This document shows, one piece after another, positions 1-7,000 of a stretch of DNA of 9,357 nt. Source of the DNA: Cyclobacteriaceae bacterium (GTDB taxonomy: Bacteria; Bacteroidota; Bacteroidia; Cytophagales; Cyclobacteriaceae); the NCBI GenBank assembly GCA_029882675.1, contig JAOUKJ010000121.1:1-9357 (forward strand), given 5' to 3'. Numbering within the stretch: position 1 is the stretch's first letter; each line of letters starts with the position of its first letter. Position numbers and translations under genes: made by a program. The notes beneath the pieces are model-generated. The model saw nothing but the letters and a program-made list of their open reading frames with translations, ran no database searches and had not been told where the DNA came from.

Positions 1-354
1 AAAAGCGCGGTGTGATAGCCTTTCGGTAGGGGAAATGAAATTACCGGCAGCGTTGTTGATGAGAATATCCACCTGCCCGAATTTTTTCACGCCTTCAGCC
101 AGGCAATTTTCTGCATCTTCAATGTTACGTACGTCACCGGGCACGGGGAGGACAGGATGACCTGTTTTCTGGCTGATCTCAGTGGCTGTTTTTTCCAGTT
201 TTTCACTGCGTCGCCCAGTGATAATCAGGTTGGCACCCAATGCGGAGAGATAGGCTCCCATGGCTTTTCCAAGCCCCGTGCCCCCACCGGTGAGCAATAC
301 CGTTTTACCACTGAAAGTACCTTCTTTCAGCATGGGTGTGTTATGCATGTCCAT
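1..354 (-). CDS. SDR-family oxidoreductase, 2,4-dienoyl-CoA reductase-like (3' end outside window)
   Basis: The first 118 codons of a short-chain dehydrogenase/reductase; the C-terminus lies beyond the left edge. Seen in the sequence: the Rossmann dinucleotide motif TGGGTGLG (residues 22-29), a GDVR segment near residues 73-76, and INNAAGNFISPTERLS (residues 99-114). That last stretch is nearly identical to the diagnostic segment of mitochondrial-type 2,4-dienoyl-CoA reductase (DECR), as I remember it. Family knowledge: DECR uses NADPH to reduce 2,4-dienoyl-CoA during beta-oxidation of polyunsaturated fatty acids; Bacteroidota homologues are usually annotated only as SDR oxidoreductases. The catalytic Tyr/Lys region is not in the window, so activity cannot be judged. 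Possible starts are Met1 (354), Met3 (348) and Met8 (333); the outermost is used, but Met8 is equally plausible because the conserved fold begins near residue 16. It is divergent from the U32 gene. Confidence 0.88.
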   Translation of the reverse strand, partial: MDMHNTPMLKEGTFSGKTVLLTGGGTGLGKAMGAYLSALGANLIITGRRSEKLEKTATEISQKTGHPVLPVPGDVRNIEDAENCLAEGVKKFGQVDILINNAAGNFISPTERLSHRAF

Positions 355-431
355 TGTATATATTTGACGTTGATTTTCTAAAGATATAAATTATCATTTA
401 CTACCCACATATTTTATGTTAATTTTGCAGA
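355..431. promoter_or_regulatory. Divergent intergenic region with candidate Bacteroidota -7 box for the U32 gene
   Basis: A 77-base A/T-rich spacer between two divergent genes, so it should carry both promoters. On the plus strand TAATTTTG (420-427) fits the Bacteroidota -7 consensus TAnnTTTG exactly. No clear TTTG -33 element lies about 20 bases upstream. The box ends only 4 bases before the ATG at 432, so transcription would begin at or next to the start codon. On the minus strand the nearest match is TAAAGATA (read on plus, near 380), one mismatch from the reversed consensus and without a -33 partner. No Shine-Dalgarno is visible for either gene. These are motif matches only. Confidence 0.3.
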
Positions 432-1679
432 ATGAACAATAAGGAACAAATAACAGTATTGGCGCCGGTAGGATCATGGGAATCATTACGGGCGGCAGCA
501 CAGGCGGGGGCAGATGCCGTATATTTCGGTATTGAGCAGCTGAACATGCGGGCCAGGTCATCGATAAACTTCACACTGGAAGACCTGCGGGAAATAGCCC
601 AGGTATGCAAGGAAGAAGGCATGAGAAGCTACCTGACCATGAACACTATCCTTTATGATCATGATTTAAAACTTATGCAAAACATTGCTGACGTGGCCAA
701 AGAATCGGGCATAGATGCGGTCATAGCGATGGATCATGCGGCCATTAACTATGCCAATTCCATCGGCCTACCCGTGCATATATCCACCCAGGTGAATATT
801 ACCAATGTGGAATCGGTAAAATTTTATGCGCAGTTCTCGGAAGTGATGGTGCTTTCGCGGGAACTGACCCTCCAGCAGGTGGAGCATATATGTCAGCAGG
901 TGGAGAAACAGCAGATCAAGGCGCCTTCGGGCAACCTGGTTCGGATTGAAACCTTCGTCCATGGGGCCTTGTGCATGGCTGTGTCCGGTAAATGTTACCT
1001 GAGCCTGCATACCCTAAACTCATCGGCAAACAGAGGGGCCTGTAAGCAAAACTGCCGCAGATCATATACGGTGACCGATGAGGACGGCCATGAGCTGAAA
1101 ATAGAAAACGAATATATTATGAGCCCCAAAGACCTGTGCACCATTGGTTTTGTTGATAAGATCATGGATGCAGGGGTAAAGGTTCTGAAAATAGAAGGCC
1201 GCGGAAAAGGGCCTGAATATGTTTATGAAGTGACTAAATGCTACCGCGAGGCTGTGGATGCCTGGTATGAAGGGGGACCATTTACACCGGAAATGGTACA
1301 GCGATGGGAGGAAAGATTGTCTACAGTATATAACCGGGGCTTCTGGGGAGGCTACTATCTGGGTAAAAAAATGGGGGAATGGACCGATAAGGAAGGCTCC
1401 AAATCGACCAAAGAAAAAGTATACCTGGGAAAAGGAGTTAAATATTTTCAAAAAATAGGCGTTGGGGAGTTTAAACTCGATGTAGGCGAGCTACAAGTTG
1501 GGGATGAGGTGCTGATCACCGGGCCAAGTCACGGAATCTTTCAGACTAAAGTAAAGGAACTCCGCCGGGATAATCTTGAGGAAACGCAAACGGTGAAACG
1601 GGGAGAGGTGTTTTCCATGCCCATCAATATCAAGATCAGGCCTTCTGACAACCTCTATAAAATCATCGACCGGGTGTGA
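432..1679 (+). CDS. U32-family Fe-S protein, TrhP/RlhA-like RNA hydroxylase
   Basis: A 415-aa cytosolic U32-family protein, historically annotated as a peptidase or collagenase. Seen: an N-terminal barrel-like half starting LAPVGSWESLRAA (9-21) with GADAVYFG (26-33); HISTQVNITN (116-125); and the U32 signature from E173 to S191 (ExFxxGALC...GxCxxS). Cysteines C181, C188, C204 and C208 match the four [4Fe-4S] ligands known in this family. IMSPKDL (229-235) and LKIEGR (252-257) are also family hallmarks. Family knowledge: E. coli TrhP makes 5-hydroxyuridine at tRNA position 34, RlhA hydroxylates 23S rRNA C2501, and UbiU/UbiV hydroxylate ubiquinone precursors, all by O2-independent chemistry with prephenate linked to the RNA enzymes. 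The length and single U32 block are closer to TrhP (about 450 aa) than to the larger RlhA; the exact substrate is inferred. The C-terminal part (about 328-415) resembles the family's beta-barrel tail. The gene overlaps the following ferredoxin by 4 bp. Confidence 0.9.
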   Translation: MNNKEQITVLAPVGSWESLRAAAQAGADAVYFGIEQLNMRARSSINFTLEDLREIAQVCKEEGMRSYLTMNTILYDHDLKLMQNIADVAKESGIDAVIAMDHAAINYANSIGLPVHISTQVNITNVESVKFYAQFSEVMVLSRELTLQQVEHICQQVEKQQIKAPSGNLVRIETFVHGALCMAVSGKCYLSLHTLNSSANRGACKQNCRRSYTVTDEDGHELKIENEYIMSPKDLCTIGFVDKIMDAGVKVLKIEGRGKGPEYVYEVTKCYREAVDAWYEGGPFTPEMVQRWEERLSTVYNRGFWGGYYLGKKMGEWTDKEGSKSTKEKVYLGKGVKYFQKIGVGEFKLDVGELQVGDEVLITGPSHGIFQTKVKELRRDNLEETQTVKRGEVFSMPINIKIRPSDNLYKIIDRV

Positions 1680-1897
1680 AAGTCATTCAGTTGAGGCATA
1701 AATGCATTGGCTGTAATGCTTGTGTGGAGGCAGCCCCCGACCATTGGGTGATGTCTAAAAAAGACGGTAAGAGCTACCTGAAAAAGAGTGTGCAGAAAGG
1801 AAAGTACTTCATCAAAGAACTGCCCGACTGGGACTATGACAAGAACAAGCTGGCCGCCGATAACTGCCCGGTGAAGATTATTGACGTGCGACGGTGA
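1676..1897 (+). CDS. Single-cluster [4Fe-4S] ferredoxin
   Basis: A 73-aa ferredoxin. Seen: CIGCNAC (C10, C13, C16) followed by AAP, and a distal C64 in NCPVKII, giving the C-x2-C-x2-C...C-P ligand set for one [4Fe-4S] cluster. There is no second cysteine set, so the usual two-cluster fold is reduced to one, with a Lys-rich linker (residues 28-60) between the motifs. The start is the GTG at 1676, which shares GTGA with the TGA stop of the U32 gene; there is no earlier in-frame alternative that gives a better N-terminus, and the product begins MKVIQ with the first beta-strand leading straight into the cysteine motif. The 4-bp overlap implies translational coupling. Inferred role: electron donor to, or cluster partner of, the U32 enzyme. 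As I recall, the E. coli ferredoxin YfhL was found necessary for the RlhA-dependent rRNA hydroxylation, which supports this reading. Confidence 0.9.
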   Translation: MKVIQLRHKCIGCNACVEAAPDHWVMSKKDGKSYLKKSVQKGKYFIKELPDWDYDKNKLAADNCPVKIIDVRR

Positions 1898-2032
1898 TCA
1901 GTCAAAATGATGAATTGATCATTGGAATTATTGTCAGGTAGGTGATAGGTAAAGGAACCATTATTTTTCGGAACACAAAGGTCGGGTATTTGTAAGAATT
2001 GGCAGGTGATTGATGTTTTTCACCATAACGTG
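1898..2032. other. Convergent intergenic spacer with weak hairpins
   Basis: A 135-base gap between the ferredoxin stop and the stop of the opposing lipoprotein gene, where a bidirectional terminator would be expected. Two weak stems are visible: AATGAT (1906-1911) with ATCATT (1918-1923) around a 6-base loop, and GGTGA with TCACC between about 2005 and 2024. Neither is GC-rich, and neither is followed by a long T run on the plus strand, so I do not call an intrinsic terminator here. No start-bearing small gene stands out. Confidence 0.4.
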
Positions 2033-2467
2033 CTAACCATTAAATGTAAGCGTAATTATGCCACCCGTTGTTGCATCGACATAGGATACCTTTAGCAAGT
2101 CATTAGTCAATTCGATAATATTCCAGTTAAGTAACGAAGCTCCTTCTTCAGAATATATTATTTTTGTCTCATGGTTACTCATAATCCATAAACCTGCAAT
2201 GGATTGATCCTCTGAAATACGTAATGAAGTCCCATCTTCATAAAAAGTAAAGGTTGTATCGTCATAGAGGGACATTACCAGCAGTTCAGCGATATAGTTT
2301 GCTTCGGTGCCTGTTACGATGACGGAGTTGAAGGTCCAGGTTGAGGAAGTTAATAATTGAGTTCGTGTGAGCTCAGGTTCAACATCCCGGGAAGGACACC
2401 CCATAAAAACAACTGCTAAAACAGTCAGCAATATTGGGCTAATGAAGTTCTTTGATATTTTCCTCAT
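2033..2467 (-). CDS. Lipocalin-like lipoprotein, putative
   Basis: A 144-aa protein with a type II signal peptide: basic N-terminus (MRKISK), hydrophobic stretch (residues 8-22), and a lipobox-like VFMGC ending at C24. M at -2 and F at -3 are atypical for a lipobox but tolerable. After the Cys comes a polar, acidic linker (PSRDVEPEL), as in many Bacteroidota surface or periplasmic lipoproteins. The mature part resembles small lipocalin-like domains of this phylum: L39/W44 near the first strand, TFTFYEDGT (72-80), a central GLW (92-94), and a terminal ELTNDLLKVSY (119-129). These proteins have an eight-stranded barrel-like fold and no known ligand. The gene is monocistronic, convergent to the ferredoxin, and has no visible Shine-Dalgarno. 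The lipoprotein call is firm and the fold assignment moderate; no function can be assigned. Confidence 0.72.
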   Translation of the reverse strand: MRKISKNFISPILLTVLAVVFMGCPSRDVEPELTRTQLLTSSTWTFNSVIVTGTEANYIAELLVMSLYDDTTFTFYEDGTSLRISEDQSIAGLWIMSNHETKIIYSEEGASLLNWNIIELTNDLLKVSYVDATTGGIITLTFNG

Positions 2468-2614
2468 GCAGATTTTCTATTCATCATTTAGGTAAAGCTT
2501 ATTTAAACCTATACCGGAAAGTATATACCATTGGGCGGGGAAAGGTTACCGGAAGACGAAAAAGAAATTTGGAAAGAGGGGTAAGAAAAAAGGCAAAAAA
2601 GGAAAAAAGAAAGG

Positions 2615-2676
2615 CCGGGGGAATTCAGGACGGTTGAGGCTGCTACGATTAATTGCGTTTGCCCCGGGTTTTTTTT
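2615..2676 (+). terminator. Terminator-like stem with T8 tail
   Basis: CCGGGG (2615-2620) can pair with CCCCGG (2662-2667), which is followed one base later by eight T residues (2669-2676). Just inside the stem, AATT (2622-2625) can pair with AATT (2650-2653 region), lengthening it with a bulge. The loop is unusually long (about 40 bases), so this may be a closing stem of a larger fold rather than a standard intrinsic terminator. On the plus strand it would stop a transcript arising in 2468-2614, where no firm gene is called. Confidence 0.4.
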
Positions 2677-2681
2677 CCTCA

Positions 2682-2838
2682 ATGATACAATAGTCCTGAT
2701 ATCTTGCTAATTTTACACTTTGGTAAAAAGCTGGTCACTAAAATACCAGTGTTCATATGGTATTTTTTCCGTTGAGACAAAAAAACATAACTAAAGATAA
2801 TGGATACAGTAACTAATTATATTGGTTAATTGTATCAT
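2682..2838. repeat. Distant 10-bp perfect inverted repeat
   Basis: ATGATACAAT (2682-2691) and its exact reverse complement ATTGTATCAT (2829-2838) lie 137 bases apart, the right copy ending 28 bases before the adaptor start codon. The match does not extend beyond 10 bp on either side. It could be a pair of operator half-sites, the ends of a small relic element, or chance in A/T-rich DNA. Confidence 0.5.
2740..2768 (+). terminator. A/T-rich hairpin with T tail upstream of the efflux operon
   Basis: AAAATACCA (2740-2748) pairs perfectly with TGGTATTTT (2758-2766), giving a 9-bp stem with a 9-base loop; the T run continues to 2768. It resembles a weak, possibly bidirectional intrinsic terminator insulating the operon. 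The same palindrome (core ATACCA/TGGTAT) could instead be a repressor operator about 100 bases upstream of the adaptor start. The stem itself is certain; its role is inferred. Confidence 0.45.
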
Positions 2839-2866
2839 ATACCTAAAGCAATAAATAAAAACATAT

Positions 2867-4045
2867 ATGGAACTTCGTAAAGTGGCTATTGTTCTGACCG
2901 GTTTGGGGTTAATAGCTTTGTCGGTTTATGGGTCAGGTGTATTGTCATCGATGAAAGAGCCCCCTAAACGAAAACCTGAAAAGACGGTGAACAAGTATGT
3001 AAAAACGGCTCCTGTTAATTATACCAATGTTAAAACGGAGATTACCGCTTTTGGCAGGGTGAAGACTGCCCAAACACTGGACTTGATCTCTGAGGTTTCA
3101 GGGCGGATGTTTAAAGGGGCTGTCCCATTGAAAGAAGGGCAGCGGTTCAGGAAGGGAGCCCTGTTATTCCGTGTGGATGATGAGGAACCCCGATTGAATT
3201 TACAGGCACAAAAAAGTAATTTTCTGCGGGAACTGGCATCCATTTTGCCTGATATGAAAATTGACTTTAGTGATAGTTATTCGGACTGGAATGATTATTT
3301 TAATGCTGTTCGGATGGATGAGGTATTACCTGAATTACCAGCGTATAAATCACAAAAGGAGAAGACCTTTTTGGCCACAAAAAACATATTTTCAAGCTTT
3401 TATAATATAAAAAGTGCTGAGGCCAGATTGAAAAAACATCGGTTTTATGCCCCTTTTAGCGGAGCAATATATAGTGTCAATATCCATTCAGGATCATATG
3501 TCAATCCGGGGAACAACATAGGCCGTCTTATTCAGTCGGACAGACTGGAGTTGAAACTGGATGTAGAAGCCAGTGAAATAGGATGGATATCGGAAGGCAC
3601 GGAAACGGATCTTTATGCTGAAAATGGACAACACTGGAAGGGTAAAGTTACGCGCATTGGGGAGTATGTAAATCAAAATACCCAGTCTATTAACGTATTT
3701 GTGTCCATTGACCCGGATGACCGTCCGTTGTTCGATGGCCAGTTTTTAAGGGCCGTGATGCCTTCACGCATCATACCCAACAGCATGATCGTCCCCCGCA
3801 ATGTTATCATGGGTGGAGATCAAGTTTATACTGTTCAGGACACTTTGCTGAAACTACATGAAATAAAGATACATAAAATCAATGAAGAGACCGTTGTGTT
3901 CAGTGGGCTGGAGGAAGGTGCAGAGCTGGTGATTGAACCGCTGGTCAATGCTTTTAATGGGATGGTGGTACATAAGATTGAGCAGGATGAAAAAGACATT
4001 GACATGGAAGAGAAGAAATCAGAAACTAAACTGGTAAATAACTAA
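2867..4045 (+). CDS. RND efflux periplasmic adaptor (membrane fusion protein, HlyD/AcrA-type)
   Basis: A 392-aa adaptor linking an RND pump to an outer-membrane channel. Seen: an N-terminal membrane segment (residues about 6-25) with no lipobox cysteine, so it is anchored as an uncleaved helix; a basic linker (30-46); a first barrel/lipoyl half with GRVKTAQTLDLISEVSGRM (63-81) and VPLKEGQRFRKGALLFRVD (86-104); a central helical insert (about 110-190); and the second lipoyl half, FYAPFSGAIYSVNIHSGSYV (193-212). The beta-barrel (about 228-300) and membrane-proximal domain (to about 368) follow, then a charged tail rich in E/K/D. The helical insert is short and holds LPDMKIDF and LPELP segments typical of a Bacteroidota subgroup rather than the long AcrA hairpin. 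It is the first gene of a three-gene operon; the pump starts 2 bp after its stop. The start is supported by the membrane segment immediately following; the leader is A-rich without a Shine-Dalgarno. Confidence 0.93.
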   Translation: MELRKVAIVLTGLGLIALSVYGSGVLSSMKEPPKRKPEKTVNKYVKTAPVNYTNVKTEITAFGRVKTAQTLDLISEVSGRMFKGAVPLKEGQRFRKGALLFRVDDEEPRLNLQAQKSNFLRELASILPDMKIDFSDSYSDWNDYFNAVRMDEVLPELPAYKSQKEKTFLATKNIFSSFYNIKSAEARLKKHRFYAPFSGAIYSVNIHSGSYVNPGNNIGRLIQSDRLELKLDVEASEIGWISEGTETDLYAENGQHWKGKVTRIGEYVNQNTQSINVFVSIDPDDRPLFDGQFLRAVMPSRIIPNSMIVPRNVIMGGDQVYTVQDTLLKLHEIKIHKINEETVVFSGLEEGAELVIEPLVNAFNGMVVHKIEQDEKDIDMEEKKSETKLVNN

Positions 4046-4047
4046 TT

Positions 4048-7000
4048 ATGATTTCAGCGATCAGAAGTATTGTTGAACTATTTGTCAGGAATCATATCCT
4101 GGCAAATATAATTATTGCGGTTACGCTTATAGGCGGTATTATAGCCTTTTTGAATACAAACAAGTCTTTTTTTCCTTTAAGAAAGTCAAATACAATCTCC
4201 ATACAGGTGGTTTATCCGGGTGCCTCTCCCGAGGAAATGGAAGAAGGGGTTACCCAAAAGGTAGAAGAGGCTATTGATAATATTCCCGGTGTTGATGAAA
4301 TCACTTCCAACTCATCGGAAAACTCAGCCCGTATTTCCGTGAAGATACTGGAGACGTACGATATTGATGAGATATATACGGAAGTCAAGAATGCAGTTGA
4401 TGGAATAAATGGTTTTCCGGTCAGTGCAGAAAAGCCCATCATTACAAAAATGAAGCCCCAAACCACAGCGATGTGGTTAGGTTTGCGTGGCGATAATGTT
4501 GAATTAAATACGTTGAAAAAATACGGGGAAGATGTTCGGGATGATATGCTGGCCTCCGGGGTGATTTCACAAGTATCATTGGTTGGATTCAACCCGCTGG
4601 AAATATCCATTGAGTTAGAAGAAAACGTATTACGACAGTATAACCTTACTTTTGATCAGGTGGCTGCGGCTGTTAGAATGAATAACAGAGACATTTCCGC
4701 AGGTGCCATAAAGTCCACTACAGAAGAGATATTAATCCGCTCAAAGGCCAAGGAAAAAGATGCCGATCTCATTGGAGAAATTGTGATCCGCTCCAACCCG
4801 GACGGGAGCAATTTACTTCTTCGCGACGTGGCGACCATCCGGGAACAGTTCACAGAGGCACCCAGTAAATGGCGCCTCAATGGTGAACAGGCCGCTTTTA
4901 TCCGGGTAGATAAGTTGGAGGAAGAGGATCTGCAGGAAATTGCCACCTTCGTGGAAAACTACGTACAGGAATACAATACGCGCTATAATGGCATTCAGCT
5001 TGAACTGGCGTTTAATTTTATGGATACCCTGAAGCAGCGGCTGGACATGTTGACAACCAATGGATTGGTCGGTTTAGCACTTGTGTTGGTTTCATTGGGC
5101 CTGTTCCTGAGTTTAAGACTTTCTTTTTGGGTGGCCTGGGGAATTCCCTCATCTTTTTTAGGGATGTTTATTGTGGGAAGTTTTTTTGGTCTGACGATCA
5201 ATATGATTTCCCTCTTTGGTATGATCCTGGTTATTGGGATTCTGGTGGATGATGGTATTGTTATCGCTGAAAATATATACACGCATTTTGAACGAACAAA
5301 AAACCCGGTAAAAGCAGCCATTGAGGGAACGATGGAAGTAGTGCCTGCAGTATTTACTTCTGTAAGTACAACGATTGTTGCTTTTAGTCCCCTTTTTATT
5401 TTGACGGGAGGTTTTGAGTTTCTAAAAGACATGGCCTTTGTGGTGGTAGCCTCGCTGGCTTTTTCACTGGTTGAGGCCTTTTTTGTGCTACCTGCACACT
5501 TATCAAGTCGAAAAGTCCTTTCGGCCCGGCAGGAGGGTACGCGTAGTTATAAGATCAGAAAGGTGCTCAATGGGGGCGTGGATTTTATGCGATATAAGAT
5601 ATATGGACGTATGTTAAAGTTGACCATGCGTTATAAAGTGATTTCCGTTTGCTTTATTATTGCATTGTTTCCACTTATGGCAGGCCTGTTTGGAGGAGGT
5701 TTTATCAAGGCAACATTCTTTCCGCAAGTTCCTTTTCCCAATTTTCAGATTGATATTGCGTTTAAACCCGGAGTTACAGAAACTAAAACTGAAAAATATG
5801 TAGAGCGTTTTGAAGACATCGTATGGGAAGTCAATGATGAGTTTAAAGAGCAACTTCAGGATACGGTTGATTTCATCAAGTTTACGTTTAGTAGTGTAGG
5901 GTTTAATCAGGGGCCAAACGGTGAACAGGGTGGTCATGCCGGTGGGGTACAGGTGTTTTACCGTGAGTTAGATGGTACAGGAATTAACAGCTATGACCTG
6001 ATAAATAAAATAAGGGCCAAGGTGGGTGAGGTGCCTGAAGCCGAACGATTGATCATTGGTGGGCAGAATCGTTTTGGTAAACCGGTTTCCGTGCGTTTGC
6101 TGGGCAATAATTATGATGAACTACAGGGGGCTATGAAATTTTTGAAGGAAGAATTAGCAAAAATTGATGCCCTGAAAGATATCGAGGATAATGTAAAGAT
6201 AGGCCGGCGGGAGATGTTGTTTGAGCTGAAACCCAATGCATATGCCATGGGACTCACACATAATGATATCACGAGACAAATACGACAGGGATTTTTTGGG
6301 GAGGAAGTGCAAAGGCTTCAAAAAGGTATTGATGAAGTTAGGGTCTGGGTGCGATACCCGAAAAAAGACCGGATAAATATGGGCCAAATTGAGAATATGA
6401 AGGTGAAAACGGTGTCAGGAGGAGAGTATCCACTGAGCCAGCTGGCTTCATACGAAATCGAACGCGGGGTGTCCAGTATAGCTCATTACGATGCGAAAAG
6501 GGCCGTGACGGTTGAAGCGGAACTGGTTGATCCCTTTGATGAAGTACCTCCCATACTTAAAGATATCCGGGAAAATATTGTTCCGGCAATGCTGGTCACG
6601 TACCCTTCCGTAAAGGTAGACTATGGTGGACAGGCACGTGAAAGTGCTCGCGCCCAAAAGGAAATATCCCTGTTTTTTGGAGGAGCCTTTTTCATCATGT
6701 TTATTATTATTATGATCAATTTCAGGTCTTTTTATCAGGCCATTTTGATCATTATGATGATACCCCTGGGTTGGATTGGCGCGAGTATAGGGCATGGTAT
6801 CCATGAGCATCCGGTATCGTTGCTGAGTTCCTGGGGCATGATCGCCCTGTCAGGGGTGATAATCAATGATGCCGTTGTGTTTTTGGCGAAGTTCAATTCT
6901 TTGGTAAAGGAAGGCCTTACCGTTTATGAAGCCGCATATCAGGCGGGCATGGCGAGGTTCAGGGCCATCATGCTTACCTCCATTACAACGGTGGTAGGTT

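Larger units (their letters stand above)
2468..2866. other. 399-base intergenic region upstream of the efflux operon
   Basis: This region separates the lipoprotein gene (minus strand) from the efflux operon (plus) and must carry both promoters. Contents from left to right: an 8-bp direct repeat TACCGGAA (2512-2519 and 2547-2554); a strongly purine-rich plus strand (about 2537-2621); a terminator-like structure (2615-2676); a 10-bp inverted repeat pair (2682-2691 and 2829-2838); an A/T-rich hairpin (2740-2768); and an A-rich leader immediately before the adaptor start. No convincing -33/-7 promoter pair was found for the operon. A start-less Lys/Gly-rich reading frame (2496-2693) is treated under findings rather than called as a gene. 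Confidence 0.6.

Noticed and set aside
157..381. Plus-strand open frame of 74 codons opposite the dehydrogenase
   Set aside because: It is the antisense shadow of a clear SDR gene whose motifs are on the minus strand.
432..1679. Annotation of the U32 protein as a collagenase or peptidase
   Set aside because: The four-cysteine cluster set and family work on TrhP, RlhA and UbiU/V point to Fe-S hydroxylation; no protease active site is evident.
1898..2032. Intrinsic terminator between the convergent ferredoxin and lipoprotein genes
   Set aside because: Only 5-6-bp A/T-rich stems without a proper T run were found, so the evidence is too weak to call.
2512..2554. 8-bp direct repeat TACCGGAA as a target-site duplication
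   Set aside because: The 35-base interval is too short for a known element, and no inverted ends adjoin it.
2452..2637. Plus-strand open frame of 61 codons, basic C-terminus
   Set aside because: It starts inside the antisense 5' end of the lipoprotein gene, has no ribosome binding site or recognisable domain, and its basic residues come from the purine-rich tract read in a less code-like frame than the one starting at 2496.
4212..5432. Long minus-strand open frames within the RND pump gene
   Set aside because: They are antisense shadows of a pump gene with unmistakable motifs; the translations are low-complexity Ser/Ile-rich with no domain.
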